Source: Riemerella anatipestifer (lineage in GTDB: Bacteria; Bacteroidota; Bacteroidia; Flavobacteriales; Weeksellaceae). From it: a stretch of DNA of 64,000 nt. Shown here one piece after another: positions 25,597 to 33,383 of this stretch (its first letter is position 1; each line of letters begins with the position of its first letter). Under the pieces are notes generated by a model, which saw nothing but the letters and a program-made list of their open reading frames with translations, made no database searches and was not told the origin of the DNA. The translations under genes and the position numbers were made by a program. The DNA is taken from positions 2,294,001-2,358,000 of the forward strand of contig NZ_CP142016.1 of NCBI RefSeq assembly GCF_035666175.1, in the 5' to 3' direction.

Positions 25597-25604
25597 TATA
25601 TTTG
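25597..25604 (+). promoter_or_regulatory. -7 promoter element for gpsA
   Basis: TATATTTG, 21 bp before the ATG at 25626. Confidence 0.5.
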
Positions 25605-25625
25605 TAACTCAAAATTAAGTCTATA

Positions 25626-26636
25626 ATGGCTAAAAAAGATAAAAAATCAGCAGTTAGCGTGGGTGTTTTAGGTAGCGGAAGTTTTGCTACAGCCATAGTA
25701 AAAATGCTTCAAGAGAACTCAAAAATGGTGCATTGGTGCGTTCGTAATGAGTTTGTAAAAGGAGCCATAGAACTTAGAAAACACAATCCTACTTACTTGC
25801 AATCGGTGATGTTTAACACGCGTTATCTTAATATTACTACCGATGTTAATCAGCTTGTATCCGCTTGTGATGTTATTATTTTGGCGACGCCGTCTATCTA
25901 TTTGTCGGACAGTTTAGAGAAAATGACTTGCGATTATTCCAACAAGTTGTTTGTATCTGCTATAAAAGGGATTGTCCCTAAACATAACGATGTGGTAGCA
26001 CATTACCTTAGAGACCAATTTCAGATAGGGTTTAGAAATCAGGCCGTAATTGCAGGACCTTGCCACGCGGAGGAAGTTGCTATGGAACGCCTCTCGTACC
26101 TTACCGTCGCTACCGTAGAAGAAGAAAATGCTCAAAAACTGAAAGATTTATTTTCTTCTAGTTATATTAAGGTAAGTACCAGCAGCGATATACTAGGCAA
26201 CGAGTATAGTGCAATACTAAAGAATATTTACGCCATTGGGGCAGGTATGGCAAGCGGTTTGGGCTACGGCGACAATTTCCAAGCGGTGTATGTATCCAAC
26301 GCCATTCGTGAGATGGAAATCTTCCTAGAAGCCATTTACGAAGCCCCAAGAGATGTTAACGAAAGTGCCTATCTAGGGGATTTACTGGTAACGGCGTACT
26401 CGCTGTTTTCCAGAAACAGGTCTTTGGGAAATTTGGTGGGCAAAGGTTACACGGTAAAATCGGCGATACAATCTATGAATATGGTGGCAGAAGGCTACTA
26501 TGCTGCGGCATCTATCTATAATACTGCCAAAGAAAAGGGGCTTAAACTACCTATCATCAGCACGGTATATAATGTTCTCTACGAAGGCAAAAATGTAGAA
26601 AAACAGTTCAAAAAGCTCACTGCCAAACTAAACTAA
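25626..26636 (+). CDS. gpsA: Glycerol-3-phosphate dehydrogenase (NAD(P)+)
   Basis: 336 residues. It reduces dihydroxyacetone phosphate to glycerol-3-phosphate for phospholipid synthesis. The nucleotide loop is VGVLGSGSFATAIVKML. Further marks are IKGI, AGPCHAEEVA, the catalytic lysine in YSAILKNIYAIGAGMASGLGYGDN, and the C-terminal helical substrate domain. The N-terminus is slightly extended by lysines (AKKDKKS). It follows prmA closely but has its own promoter element. Confidence 0.94.
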   Translation: MAKKDKKSAVSVGVLGSGSFATAIVKMLQENSKMVHWCVRNEFVKGAIELRKHNPTYLQSVMFNTRYLNITTDVNQLVSACDVIILATPSIYLSDSLEKMTCDYSNKLFVSAIKGIVPKHNDVVAHYLRDQFQIGFRNQAVIAGPCHAEEVAMERLSYLTVATVEEENAQKLKDLFSSSYIKVSTSSDILGNEYSAILKNIYAIGAGMASGLGYGDNFQAVYVSNAIREMEIFLEAIYEAPRDVNESAYLGDLLVTAYSLFSRNRSLGNLVGKGYTVKSAIQSMNMVAEGYYAAASIYNTAKEKGLKLPIISTVYNVLYEGKNVEKQFKKLTAKLN

Positions 26637-26658
26637 TAGGGCGTAACCCCTTTCCATC

Positions 26659-26702
26659 AGCCGAAAATCCCACTGCTAGGGGGCGGGCTTTCGGCTTTAT
26701 CT
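26659..26702 (+). terminator. GC-rich hairpin/terminator after gpsA
   Basis: AGCCGAAA...CCC pairs with GGG...TTTCGGCT and is followed by a T-rich stretch. More imperfect repeats with CTTTACCTTTTG and CAAAAGATAAAG follow up to 26755. No coding potential is seen in 26637-26821. Confidence 0.6.
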
Positions 26703-26821
26703 TTACCTTTTGTCCCTAACGAGGGCTTTGGCAGTCAAAAGATAAAGGATATCGCCTCTATCCCTTACGCACAGCAGAGTGTTTAGAAGTTACAAAATAT
26801 CATATTGAAAAACAGAAATAG

Positions 26822-27319
26822 ATGTTTCAACCAGCGAGAATAGAAGATACAGATATTATTTGGGAGATGCTTCAGCAGGGTATTAGGAGAAGAAAGGAAG
26901 ACGGCAGTAACCAATGGCAAGATGGTTACCCTAATAGAAGTGTGGTAGAAAAAGACATTCGTGATGGGGTGGGCTATGTTTGGGTTCAAGATGATGAGGT
27001 CTTGGGCTATGCCGCTCTAATGCTCAATAACGAACCAGCCTATGATAATATAGAAGGCGAATGGTTATCCAACGGAGATTATATAGTGGTGCATCGTGTA
27101 GTGGTACACGACCAATGCTTAGGAAAAGGGATTTCTAAGCAGATGTTCCTGTGGATAGAAGGTTGGGCGAAACAACAAAATATTTACAGTATAAAAGTAG
27201 ATACCAATTACGATAACCAACCAATGCTCCACATTTTACAGCATTTAGGTTATCAGTATTGTGGAGAGGTTTACTTTAGAGGTAGCCCTAGAAAAGCCTT
27301 TGAAAAAGTTCTAAAATAA
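26822..27319 (+). CDS. GNAT family N-acetyltransferase
   Basis: 165 residues of the GNAT fold. The acetyl-CoA loop region is VVHDQCLGKGISKQMFLWIEGW, and the C-terminal strand GYQYCGEVYFRGSPRKAFEKVL is typical of small-molecule GNATs. The substrate is unknown. Its last 100 or so bases recur 1,002 bp downstream (28221-28321), beyond the GLPGLI gene. Confidence 0.85.
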   Translation: MFQPARIEDTDIIWEMLQQGIRRRKEDGSNQWQDGYPNRSVVEKDIRDGVGYVWVQDDEVLGYAALMLNNEPAYDNIEGEWLSNGDYIVVHRVVVHDQCLGKGISKQMFLWIEGWAKQQNIYSIKVDTNYDNQPMLHILQHLGYQYCGEVYFRGSPRKAFEKVLK

Positions 27320-27429
27320 AAAGGGCTTTTGCTGATTAACCTATTTATTGAGGAATCTAAAAGAAAATGATTATCCTAAATGTTATACATTAGCAATTGC
27401 AAAAATATTATATTCTATATAGTGATTTA

Positions 27430-28215
27430 ATGGTAAGAGTCTATATATTGTTTTCTTTATTCTGTTTTCAAGTTTTAATATCTCAGCTTAGAGTGGACTA
27501 CCGTGTGTTTCACCGTATAGATTCTCTTACAACGCAAGAAGCTGTAGTTCCCTATGATGTTAGGTTATTTATTGATGGTAATGAGACATTATATGTTTCA
27601 GAGGCAAGGATTCAGTCAGATTCTTTAAGATTGAAACTTAGAGCTAATATGGATTTTGGGGTGCTTTCTGTTCCTAGAAAAAAAGGATTTCAAAGTGAAT
27701 ATATTACAGGAGATTTAAAAAATAACATTATAACACAACATACTCGAATAAATGATGAAGGTTTCAAATTTGAATGGAAAGTAGATACCAAATGGATGTT
27801 AGATACACAAACAAAAAAAATAGGAGAATATACTGCTAAAAAAGCTATGGGTAAACTTTCAGGAAGAAATTATACCGTTTGGTACACTACAGAAATACCT
27901 ATTCCTGCGGGACCGTTTAAATTTTTTGGCTTACCTGGTTTAGTCTTAGAAGCAGAAGATGATATGGGAGATGTACGTTTTGAATTGATTTCTATAAAAA
28001 AATCGGATAGGATGAATGTAAAAGAGTGTATAATAGAGAATGCTAACGAAAAGACAGTTAAAACTTACTCTGAGTATTTGAAGGTATTTAAAAATGCGAT
28101 GCATGCAAGACCTGCACAAGTTCTCTATGACTTTGCAGACCAAGAAAGTAAAAAAAGACTTGAAGAAAACTATCAAGCGAAGGTTAGAATATATAATAAT
28201 TTTATAGAGAGATGA
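27430..28215 (+). CDS. GLPGLI family exported protein
   Basis: 261 residues. The signal peptide (YILFSLFCFQVLISQ) is followed by a lipocalin/LolA-like beta-rich protein bearing the signature PFKFFGLPGLVLEAED, the motif that names the Bacteroidetes GLPGLI family. Members are exported, often in several copies per genome, and have no known activity. The ATG at 27430 is chosen over an upstream TTG at 27397 because it gives a clean signal peptide. The gene is more A/T-rich than its neighbours and lies exactly between a GNAT gene and a fragment of the same GNAT gene, so it looks inserted. Confidence 0.85.
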   Translation: MVRVYILFSLFCFQVLISQLRVDYRVFHRIDSLTTQEAVVPYDVRLFIDGNETLYVSEARIQSDSLRLKLRANMDFGVLSVPRKKGFQSEYITGDLKNNIITQHTRINDEGFKFEWKVDTKWMLDTQTKKIGEYTAKKAMGKLSGRNYTVWYTTEIPIPAGPFKFFGLPGLVLEAEDDMGDVRFELISIKKSDRMNVKECIIENANEKTVKTYSEYLKVFKNAMHARPAQVLYDFADQESKKRLEENYQAKVRIYNNFIER

Positions 28216-28220
28216 TTGAG

Positions 28221-28321
28221 AACCAAAGCTCCATATTTTACAGCATTTAGGTTATCAGTATTGTGGAGAGGTTTACTTTAGGGGAAGCCCTAGGAAAACC
28301 TTTGAGAAAGTTTTAAAATAA
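28221..28321 (+). pseudogene. Duplicated 3' fragment of the GNAT gene
   Basis: The sequence matches the end of the GNAT gene (27219-27319) without gaps and with about eight mismatches, including the TAA stop. It lacks everything upstream. It starts 5 bp after the GLPGLI stop. It is a remnant of a second GNAT copy or of a duplication that accompanied arrival of the GLPGLI gene. Confidence 0.88.
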
Positions 28322-28349
28322 AAAAAGGTGGCTTATTGCCACCTTTTTT
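28321..28349. terminator. Bidirectional terminator between GNAT remnant and rhodanese gene
   Basis: AAAAAAGGTGGC pairs perfectly with GCCACCTTTTTT around TTATT. Confidence 0.88.
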
Positions 28350-28365
28350 ATGAGTCAGTAAAGGT

Positions 28366-28650
28366 TTAGAGGTTATCTAAAACTTCCTTTAGGTCAGAGT
28401 AGCCACCACCATTATAGACATTAGTAAGCCCAAGAGATTTAAAATATTCTACGGCTCTGCCACTTCTGTTGCCACTTCTACAAAACAAGATTACATTGCC
28501 GTCTAGGCTGGTAACTTCCTCTTTTCGGTCTTCTAATTCTCCTAGTGGAATGTTTTTAGCGGCTTCTATGTTTCCGTCCATTTCTAGCTCCATCGGCTCT
28601 CTTACATCTATAAGGTGGTAATTTCCTGATTTTAATACTTCTTCAATCAT
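28366..28650 (-). CDS. Single-domain rhodanese-like protein
   Basis: 94 residues, one rhodanese domain: LIDVREPMELEMDG at the start and the active-site loop FCRSGNRSGRA with its sulfur-carrying cysteine. Such proteins transfer or carry sulfane sulfur in the cytoplasm. It stands alone, with a terminator downstream. Confidence 0.9.
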   Translation of the reverse strand: MIEEVLKSGNYHLIDVREPMELEMDGNIEAAKNIPLGELEDRKEEVTSLDGNVILFCRSGNRSGRAVEYFKSLGLTNVYNGGGYSDLKEVLDNL

Positions 28651-28730
28651 GATATTGTTAAATTATAAGGTTTAGAAGCGTAAAGATAGAAGAGATTAGC
28701 ACAATACCCAAATTTTAGGCATTAAATTTA

Positions 28731-28738
28731 TACTTTTG
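28731..28738 (+). promoter_or_regulatory. -7 promoter element for queG
   Basis: TACTTTTG, only 5 bp before the GTG start at 28744. The transcript would have almost no leader. Confidence 0.5.
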
Positions 28739-28743
28739 CACCT

Positions 28744-29682
28744 GTGAACAAAAAAGCCCACTATACCCAGCTGATAAAAAATAAAGCCAAAGCTTTTGGC
28801 TTTCAGTCTTGTGGTATTTCGCAGGCTGCATTTTTGGAGGAGGAATCGCCTCGGCTAGAAGTGTGGCTAAAAAAGGGCTATCACGGTAAGATGTCTTATA
28901 TGGAAAACCATTTTGACAAGCGTTTAGACCCAAGGCTACTGGTGGAAGGCTCTCGCTCCGTTATTTCGTTGTCGTATAATTACTTTCCGCAAGAGGAATT
29001 GCCCACCATAGATAACTTTAAAATATCAAAGTATGCGTATGGTAGAGATTACCACGAGGTTATTAAAGATATTTTGAGGGATATGGTTGCAGAGCTTCAG
29101 GAAGAGATAGGAGCTTTTGGCTTTAGAGTATTTGTGGACTCTGCACCTGTGCTGGAACGGGCGTGGGCAAAAAAATCTGGAATTGGCTGGGTGGGGAAGA
29201 ATGCTAACCTAATTTCTAAGAAAAGCGGGTCTTTTTTCTTTCTAGCCGAAATTATTTGCGATTTGGAGCTAGAGCCAGACGCTCCTACAACCGACCATTG
29301 CGGACGCTGCACGCGTTGTATAGATGCCTGTCCTACCAATGCTATTGTTAATGAAAAAATTATAGACGGCAGCCGTTGCATTTCGTATGCTACCATAGAA
29401 CTCAAGGAGGAAATTCCTGCAGCGTTTAGGTCTAATATGCAAGACTGGATGTTTGGGTGTGATATTTGCCAAGAGGTTTGCCCATGGAACCGTTTTTCTA
29501 AACCTCACAATCAGCCTTTGTTTAACCCTAATCCTGCCCTTAAAAACTTTACTAAAAGGGAATGGAGAGAGCTTACTCAAGATTTGTTTTCCGAAATATT
29601 TAGAAAATCGCCTGTTAAAAGGACTAAGTTTGCAGGACTACAACGGAATATTTCTTTTTTAGACCAAGAGCTATCAGACTAA
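28744..29682 (+). CDS. queG: Epoxyqueuosine reductase
   Basis: 312 residues. QueG performs the last step of queuosine synthesis in tRNA, reducing epoxyqueuosine with a cobalamin and two 4Fe-4S clusters. The ferredoxin-like motifs are [16 protein letters not shown] and [11 protein letters not shown]. The N-terminal domain carries [24 protein letters not shown]. The only sensible start is a GTG, since no ATG occurs until about residue 51. The promoter element is so close that the mRNA may be leaderless. Confidence 0.94.
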   Translation: MNKKAHYTQLIKNKAKAFGFQSCGISQAAFLEEESPRLEVWLKKGYHGKMSYMENHFDKRLDPRLLVEGSRSVISLSYNYFPQEELPTIDNFKISKYAYGRDYHEVIKDILRDMVAELQEEIGAFGFRVFVDSAPVLERAWAKKSGIGWVGKNANLISKKSGSFFFLAEIICDLELEPDAPTTDHCGRCTRCIDACPTNAIVNEKIIDGSRCISYATIELKEEIPAAFRSNMQDWMFGCDICQEVCPWNRFSKPHNQPLFNPNPALKNFTKREWRELTQDLFSEIFRKSPVKRTKFAGLQRNISFLDQELSD

Positions 29683-29702
29683 ATAATGAGTAGTAATAAA
29701 AA

Positions 29703-29736
29703 CCCCATTGCATGTTGTAGTGCAATGGGGCGTGTT
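29703..29736. terminator. Terminator between queG and surface protein gene A
   Basis: CCCCATTGCA pairs perfectly with TGCAATGGGG around an 8-nt loop. T's follow on the plus strand and an A-rich flank allows use from the minus strand. Confidence 0.8.
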
Positions 29737-29757
29737 TTTAGAGTAAGGTATTATAAC

Positions 29758-31557
29758 CTATTTTGCTAGTAGAGCTTCTAGCTTTTCTAATCTAGCTTTT
29801 AACTCCTTTACTTCTTTGTCCTTCTCTAAAAGGTGTAAATAGAGTTCTTCTATCTTCTCTACATTGGTCAGTTGAGTTGCCATAAGGTCTATATAACCTT
29901 GCTTTTTGATAGCTTCTGCAGATTGATACCCTGGCAAATGTCCATTAGTCTTTACAAAGTCTTCTACTTGACTAAGGGTTTTAAAGCTATAGTCTGCCTT
30001 GAGACTAGAAGTACCTGTATAATACTTTTGGAATACATAGTCTGGGAAAGTGGTGGCTCCGCTGTATCCCATAAACCCTTTAGCTGTAACCGCTCCGTCG
30101 TCTGCTATGGTAACTCGGTTATCATTAGTTCTAGCAGTAGTGCCATCAGAAGTGGTAGCCAATCTAGCTAAATTATTATTAGCATCATTAGTCCATAAGC
30201 CTAGAGCGGTTGTGGAAGTCCCTACTACCAGTTTACCATTTTCATCAGCCATCACACTTTTAAGCCCATTACCTGCTAATGCAGTAGATTTAATAGAGCC
30301 ACCCACTACTAGTTTCTCATCAATATCAGGGTTTATCTTATAAGCGTAAGCACCACCTATCCCTACATTTCCGTTGTCCCTAATAATGAGTTTAGGTCCT
30401 GAGCTTGGAGCAGAATCATCTGTATTGTAAGACCACAAGTGCAACCCTTCTCTGTATGCGGATGCAGGGTCGGTTGGGGTAGCATCGTAGGCGTTAAACC
30501 ACATCCATCTGTTGGCTTGTGTAGCTCCCGTTTTAGAGTTATTTTCAATATTGATTACAGAGCCTACTGCCCCTTCTCCTAATACTGTAAATGAGCGGGT
30601 GTAAGTATGCGATTGGTTAGTAATCCAAAAAGCATCAATATTGGTATCAGACTTAAATTTAACAATGTTTTGATGAACAGGAGTTCCTCTTACCAAAAGG
30701 CGTTCATCGGTAGCTTTATTACCTATTCCAAGACCTGCATCAGGAGAGAGGAACATGGCAAAATAGGGCTTAGAGTCTGTTGTTCGTCTAACTCCCCAAG
30801 CTAATTCAGATGAAAACGAATTCAAATCATTATATTCTAATACTGATGATCTGAAAAATGAAGCATTTCTATCTCCTGAAAAAGTACCCATAGGGTCTCC
30901 TACTCTAAAGTATATTTGTCCTAACACATCATCTTTCTGTATAGCAGTAGGGGCATCTATTGTCCCTCTCAATCTTTCTAAAACTAATGCAGTAGGGGAA
31001 ATCGAGTTATTATATCTTTTCATTCCTATTCCATAAGCCGATAGTGAAAAACCAAGCTCATTCAATTTATCTGTAGATTGGAAAGAAGCAGTTATCCCAT
31101 TTCTTTTCTCTCCCTCTGAGTCTAAGAATGGGAGTATAACCTCTCTTCTAAGAATACTTCCGTCCATAAACTTATTCTCCTTCCAAATTTCGTTATAGGT
31201 TCCTGCGGTACTCTTTACCCACTCTGTGCCATTATAATAGTAGTAGCCTTTTTCTGTGATTTTGGCTACTTTGGTATCTGTACCTGTATAGTCCGAAATT
31301 TTACTGTCGGCTTCATCTGTGGCATACACTAATGTCCCTTCTACAGGGCTAGCAATAGCAGCAATACGCGTTTTAGAAAGTTTTGGAGCGATGAACCCCT
31401 CGTTAGTCGTACCAGCTAAGTTAGTTGAGGTAGGTTGTACCTCTAGTGTAGCTGCAGGTTTACCAGTGTTAATACCTACCTTACCACTTTGCCCATAAGC
31501 TACTAGCCCTAGTCCTAGAAAGGCTAACACACTTAATTTTGTAGCTGTTGTTTTCAT
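29758..31557 (-). CDS. Surface protein A with conserved ends and variable centre
   Basis: 599 residues. A signal peptide (LSVLAFLGLGLVAYGQ) is followed by a conserved N-terminal region (SGKVGINTGKPAATLEVQP, through KGYYYYNGTEWVKS). A divergent centre spans about 120-490. The conserved C-terminal module (FPDYVFQKYYTGTSSLKADYS, HLPGYQSAEAIKKQGYIDLM) ends in a coiled coil (KDKEVKELKARLEKLEALL). Motifs such as NVGIGGAYAYK resemble tail-fibre-like repeats. It is probably a cell-surface or secreted protein. Protein B at 58472 shares both ends but not the middle. It follows a HU-related gene, with a hairpin cluster between them. Confidence 0.85.
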   Translation of the reverse strand: MKTTATKLSVLAFLGLGLVAYGQSGKVGINTGKPAATLEVQPTSTNLAGTTNEGFIAPKLSKTRIAAIASPVEGTLVYATDEADSKISDYTGTDTKVAKITEKGYYYYNGTEWVKSTAGTYNEIWKENKFMDGSILRREVILPFLDSEGEKRNGITASFQSTDKLNELGFSLSAYGIGMKRYNNSISPTALVLERLRGTIDAPTAIQKDDVLGQIYFRVGDPMGTFSGDRNASFFRSSVLEYNDLNSFSSELAWGVRRTTDSKPYFAMFLSPDAGLGIGNKATDERLLVRGTPVHQNIVKFKSDTNIDAFWITNQSHTYTRSFTVLGEGAVGSVINIENNSKTGATQANRWMWFNAYDATPTDPASAYREGLHLWSYNTDDSAPSSGPKLIIRDNGNVGIGGAYAYKINPDIDEKLVVGGSIKSTALAGNGLKSVMADENGKLVVGTSTTALGLWTNDANNNLARLATTSDGTTARTNDNRVTIADDGAVTAKGFMGYSGATTFPDYVFQKYYTGTSSLKADYSFKTLSQVEDFVKTNGHLPGYQSAEAIKKQGYIDLMATQLTNVEKIEELYLHLLEKDKEVKELKARLEKLEALLAK

Positions 31558-31628
31558 AAAATTTAATTTTAAAGTTGTTAATAATTTATTTTCTCGTAAC
31601 CGTTTTTTACTTGATTTCCTTTGGGCTT

Positions 31629-31715
31629 AAAACCGCAGGCGTCTCGTTTAAATTTTCACGCCTGTGGTTGCCCAACCGCACGCCTGCGGATTTTTTTTTC
31701 ACGCGTGCGGTTTTA
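31629..31715 (-). repeat. Cluster of four G/C-rich inverted-repeat arms between HU and surface gene
   Basis: On the minus strand the arms are AACCGCACGC, GCGTGCGGTT, AACCACAGGCGT and ACGCCTGCGGTTTT. Arm 1 pairs with arm 2 and arm 3 with arm 4. The arm-2 region also contains CCGCAGGCGT, which pairs perfectly with ACGCCTGCGG of arm 4, so alternative folds exclude one another. The last arm ends in TTTT. It may attenuate or process the mRNA between the HU-related gene and surface protein A. Confidence 0.6.
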
Positions 31716-31725
31716 TTACCCTCTG

Positions 31726-32109
31726 CTAGAGCTTTTCGTAGCTTAGCGTTGCCAGCATTTTTTTCAGGTCAGAACCTGGGGTGAAGACTACCTTGGCATT
31801 TTTAATAGCTGCTGAGGTTACTTCCTCTTCCTTAGCTTTACCCTCGCTACTGATGCTCACCCTCATACTACCGAGTTCTCCTAAACGGATAATTTGTCCG
31901 TCTGCTAGAGAAGACTGCATTACATCTACCAAAGCATAAAGCACCGCTCTGATGTCCGCTCCGCTTACTGTTGAAATTTTCTCGATGTCTTTAGTCAGAC
32001 CTGCTAAAGTTTTTTCGCTGACTACATTGGCAGAGGCATAATATTTTTTCTCGCCTCCACCGGCAACTCCTGGTTGCCCTTTCTGAATCACTTTGTACTT
32101 AATTGGCAT
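31726..32109 (-). CDS. HU-related DNA-binding protein
   Basis: 127 residues, the HU-related family of Bacteroidetes. It reads MPIKYKVIQKGQPG at the start, then helices (SEKTLAGLTKDIEKISTVSGADIRAVLYALVDVMQSSLADG), the beta-arm region QIIRLGELGSMRVSISSEG and VVFTPGSDLKKML. It may bind DNA as a dimer; the basic arm is shorter than in classical HU. It is the first gene after leader A and lies upstream of surface protein A. Its cassette-B counterpart is the larger HU/DUF4469 protein at 60095. Confidence 0.85.
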   Translation of the reverse strand: MPIKYKVIQKGQPGVAGGGEKKYYASANVVSEKTLAGLTKDIEKISTVSGADIRAVLYALVDVMQSSLADGQIIRLGELGSMRVSISSEGKAKEEEVTSAAIKNAKVVFTPGSDLKKMLATLSYEKL

Positions 32110-32230
32110 AAAGATTTAGTTTTTAGATGTTAGTTGTTAATGTTTGGTGGCTATTAGAGGTTGGAGGTTGGTCTTAAGGGCTGATGAGGCTATACTAAGT
32201 TCTAATCTCTCATATCTAACCTCTAACCTT

Positions 32231-32630
32231 AAAAAACGCCTTCCCTCTCTAAACACACACAAAACGAGAGGAAAGGCTAAAGCAGAAAGAAAGCAAAAAC
32301 TCCCTTTCTGAACACTAAAAGCACCCAACAAGAACGACCATGTTATTAGACAAAACAATGGTGCTTTTAGTAGATATTGATGAAAGCTAAAATTAGAATA
32401 GTATAAACACGAAAAGCCACCAACGAAGATTGGCAGAACGGTATTTTGGTTTAACGATAAAAGTCTAAATAATCGGACACATACCCACGAAACTACTTTG
32501 TGTGTGTGTTTACACAATTATTTGGAACTACCAAATTTTTGTGTAGTTTTTTTGCATTTTCTTGTATGTAATTGATATGGTGCAGCATAAATATGAAGCA
32601 AACTTATAACCTTTTGTTAAAGTACACAAG
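32231..32630 (-). ncRNA. Leader A: promoter and structured leader ending in a terminator-like hairpin
   Basis: Homologous to leader B (57932-58332) but on the opposite strand. Promoter: TTG (32628-32630), 20-bp spacer, TAAGTTTG (32600-32607). Further conserved blocks are a palindrome (32513-32543), a (CA)5 tract, CTAAAAGCACC pairing with GGTGCTTTTAG, a CAGAAAG/CTTTCTG hairpin, and GCCTTTCCTCTC pairing with GAGAGGGAAGGC before T6 (32231-32277). From the inferred start near 32594 the RNA to the T-run is about 364 nt. The HU start codon is about 120 nt further on. No convincing protein is encoded in 32110-32701. Confidence 0.65.
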
Positions 32631-32701
32631 TTTTTAGAGAGAAAATATTTTGATGAATAAAATAAAAAGTTATCTTCGTGGCTTACTTATTCTGATAAAA
32701 A

Positions 32702-33379
32702 ATGAAAAAGATATTAGTTTTTCTACTGAAAGCATTAGGTGCTGTGGTAGGGTTTGTGGTGGTGTATGTCTTGTTAGGTCTGCTATTACCGCTGATACCT
32801 GTTGCGGAGGAGCGTGTGAGCGAGGCGAAGACTATTCCTGTTTACATCTATACCAATGGCGTCCATACCGATTTGGTAATGCCTACCCAGACGCCACTCA
32901 TCAATTGGAGCGAGGTGGTGCCTTACAAAAATACGCGTTCGCAAAACGAAAACTTACCCTATCTAGCAGTAGGCTGGGGAGATAAAGGCTTCTACCTAGA
33001 TACGCCAGAATGGGCAGACTTAAAGTTTTCTACGGCGTTTAATGCGGCATTTGGGCTGGGCGAGTCGGCAATGCACTGTACTTACTACGCTAAAATGAAA
33101 GAAGGCGAAGACTGCAAGAAAATAATGCTTACAGAAACGCAATACGCTAACCTTGTTCGCTTTGTAAAGGAAAGTTTCGATACCGATGAAAGTGGCAAGA
33201 CGATACTCATAAAAACCGATGCGGTGTATGGCTCTAACGATGCTTTCTACGAAGCTAAAGGAAGCTATAGTTTTATGCACACCTGCAACACTTGGGCAAA
33301 TAATGGTCTAAAGGCGGCAGGGCAAAAAGCAGCGTTATGGACGCCTACAGATTTCGGTATTTTCAGGCACTACCGATAA
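32702..33379 (+). CDS. TIGR02117/DUF2459 family membrane-anchored protein
   Basis: 225 residues. An N-terminal membrane anchor (LLKALGAVVGFVVVYVLLGLLLPLIP) precedes the DUF2459 domain: YIYTNGVHTDLVMP, YLAVGWGDKGFYLDTPEW and YSFMHTCNTWANNGLKAAG, with an invariant His and Cys suggestive of an enzyme. No biochemical role is established for the family. It ends 4 bp from the convergent M23 peptidase gene. Confidence 0.85.
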   Translation: MKKILVFLLKALGAVVGFVVVYVLLGLLLPLIPVAEERVSEAKTIPVYIYTNGVHTDLVMPTQTPLINWSEVVPYKNTRSQNENLPYLAVGWGDKGFYLDTPEWADLKFSTAFNAAFGLGESAMHCTYYAKMKEGEDCKKIMLTETQYANLVRFVKESFDTDESGKTILIKTDAVYGSNDAFYEAKGSYSFMHTCNTWANNGLKAAGQKAALWTPTDFGIFRHYR

Positions 33380-33383
33380 ACCT

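Noticed and set aside
32137..32517. 126-residue minus-strand ORF in leader A
   Set aside because: It starts with TTG inside the palindrome arm and runs through the conserved RNA hairpins and terminator-like stem. Only the first about 60 codons keep a frame shared with leader B. It is treated as leader RNA, with the peptide idea kept as a weak finding.
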